5,575 nucleotides of DNA from an uncultured Ruminococcus sp. (GTDB lineage: Bacteria; Bacillota; Clostridia; Oscillospirales; Ruminococcaceae): contig CALGTT010000040.1 of the NCBI GenBank assembly GCA_937901485.1, forward strand, positions 1 to 5,575, given 5' to 3'. The first letter of the stretch is position 1, and each line of letters starts with the position of its first letter. The notes beneath the pieces are model-generated. The model worked only from the letters and a program-made list of their open reading frames with translations, searched no databases and was not told where the DNA came from. Positions 5,522-5,575 of the stretch are shown one piece after another. Position numbers and translations under genes: made by a program.

Positions 5522-5575
5522 GTGAATTAATGGGGCAATAGCATTTGTGTTTCCTTGTTCCAATCAATATAGATG

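Larger units (their letters stand above)
5205..5575. other. AT-rich intergenic region between divergent promoters
   Basis: This stretch of 371 bases carries no open frame with a ribosome binding site and family-like sequence. It is markedly richer in A and T than the genes to its left. It contains the leftward promoter (5239-5267), an 11-bp perfect inverted repeat (5414-5439) and a strong rightward promoter (5493-5521). The rest, notably 5280-5380, shows nothing I can assign. The layout is that of a shared control region for two divergent transcription units. Confidence 0.75.

Overview
The window reads as bacterial chromosomal DNA from a Gram-positive gut or rumen Clostridium-class organism, most like a Ruminococcus (Oscillospiraceae). 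The reasons are a secreted enzyme with a C-terminal dockerin (cellulosome-type cohesin/dockerin assembly), a GH3 enzyme with the reversed domain order known from Ruminococcus albus and Butyrivibrio, strong GGAGG-type ribosome binding sites and sigma-A promoters. The genes are GC-rich, while the 371-bp intergenic tail is clearly AT-rich. The species is not determined.

Layout: all five recognisable genes lie on the minus strand and read from right to left. A sigma-A promoter with an extended -10 (5239-5267) precedes (1) a YbaK/ProX-type aminoacyl-tRNA editing protein (4653-5204), (2) an unrecognised protein with two membrane segments and a small C-terminal domain (4108-4656), and (3) an ArsC/Spx-family thioredoxin-fold protein (3770-4111). 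These three are joined by two successive ATGA stop/start overlaps. After 31 bp comes (4) a secreted CE4 polysaccharide deacetylase with an unassigned middle module and a dockerin (2455-3738). After 9 bp more comes (5) a GH3 beta-glycosidase whose 3' end runs off the left edge (1-2445). No terminator is visible between any of these genes, so they could form one operon.

Functionally there are two groups. Genes 1-3 are housekeeping or unknown: translation quality control, a redox-type protein and a membrane protein. Genes 4-5 act on plant polysaccharide. The secreted deacetylase would strip acetyl groups from xylan (or another glycan) on a dockerin-based complex. The GH3 protein, which has no signal peptide, would cleave imported oligosaccharides in the cytoplasm.

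The right-hand 371 bp (5205-5575) has no supported gene. It holds two divergent promoters, one for the minus-strand genes and a near-consensus one (5493-5521) firing rightward out of the window, with a perfect 11-bp inverted repeat (5414-5439) between them. I see no clearly undescribed system. The most notable points are the permuted GH3, the unassigned module and decayed second calcium loop of the CE4-dockerin protein, the mixed gene cluster, and the palindrome between the divergent promoters.
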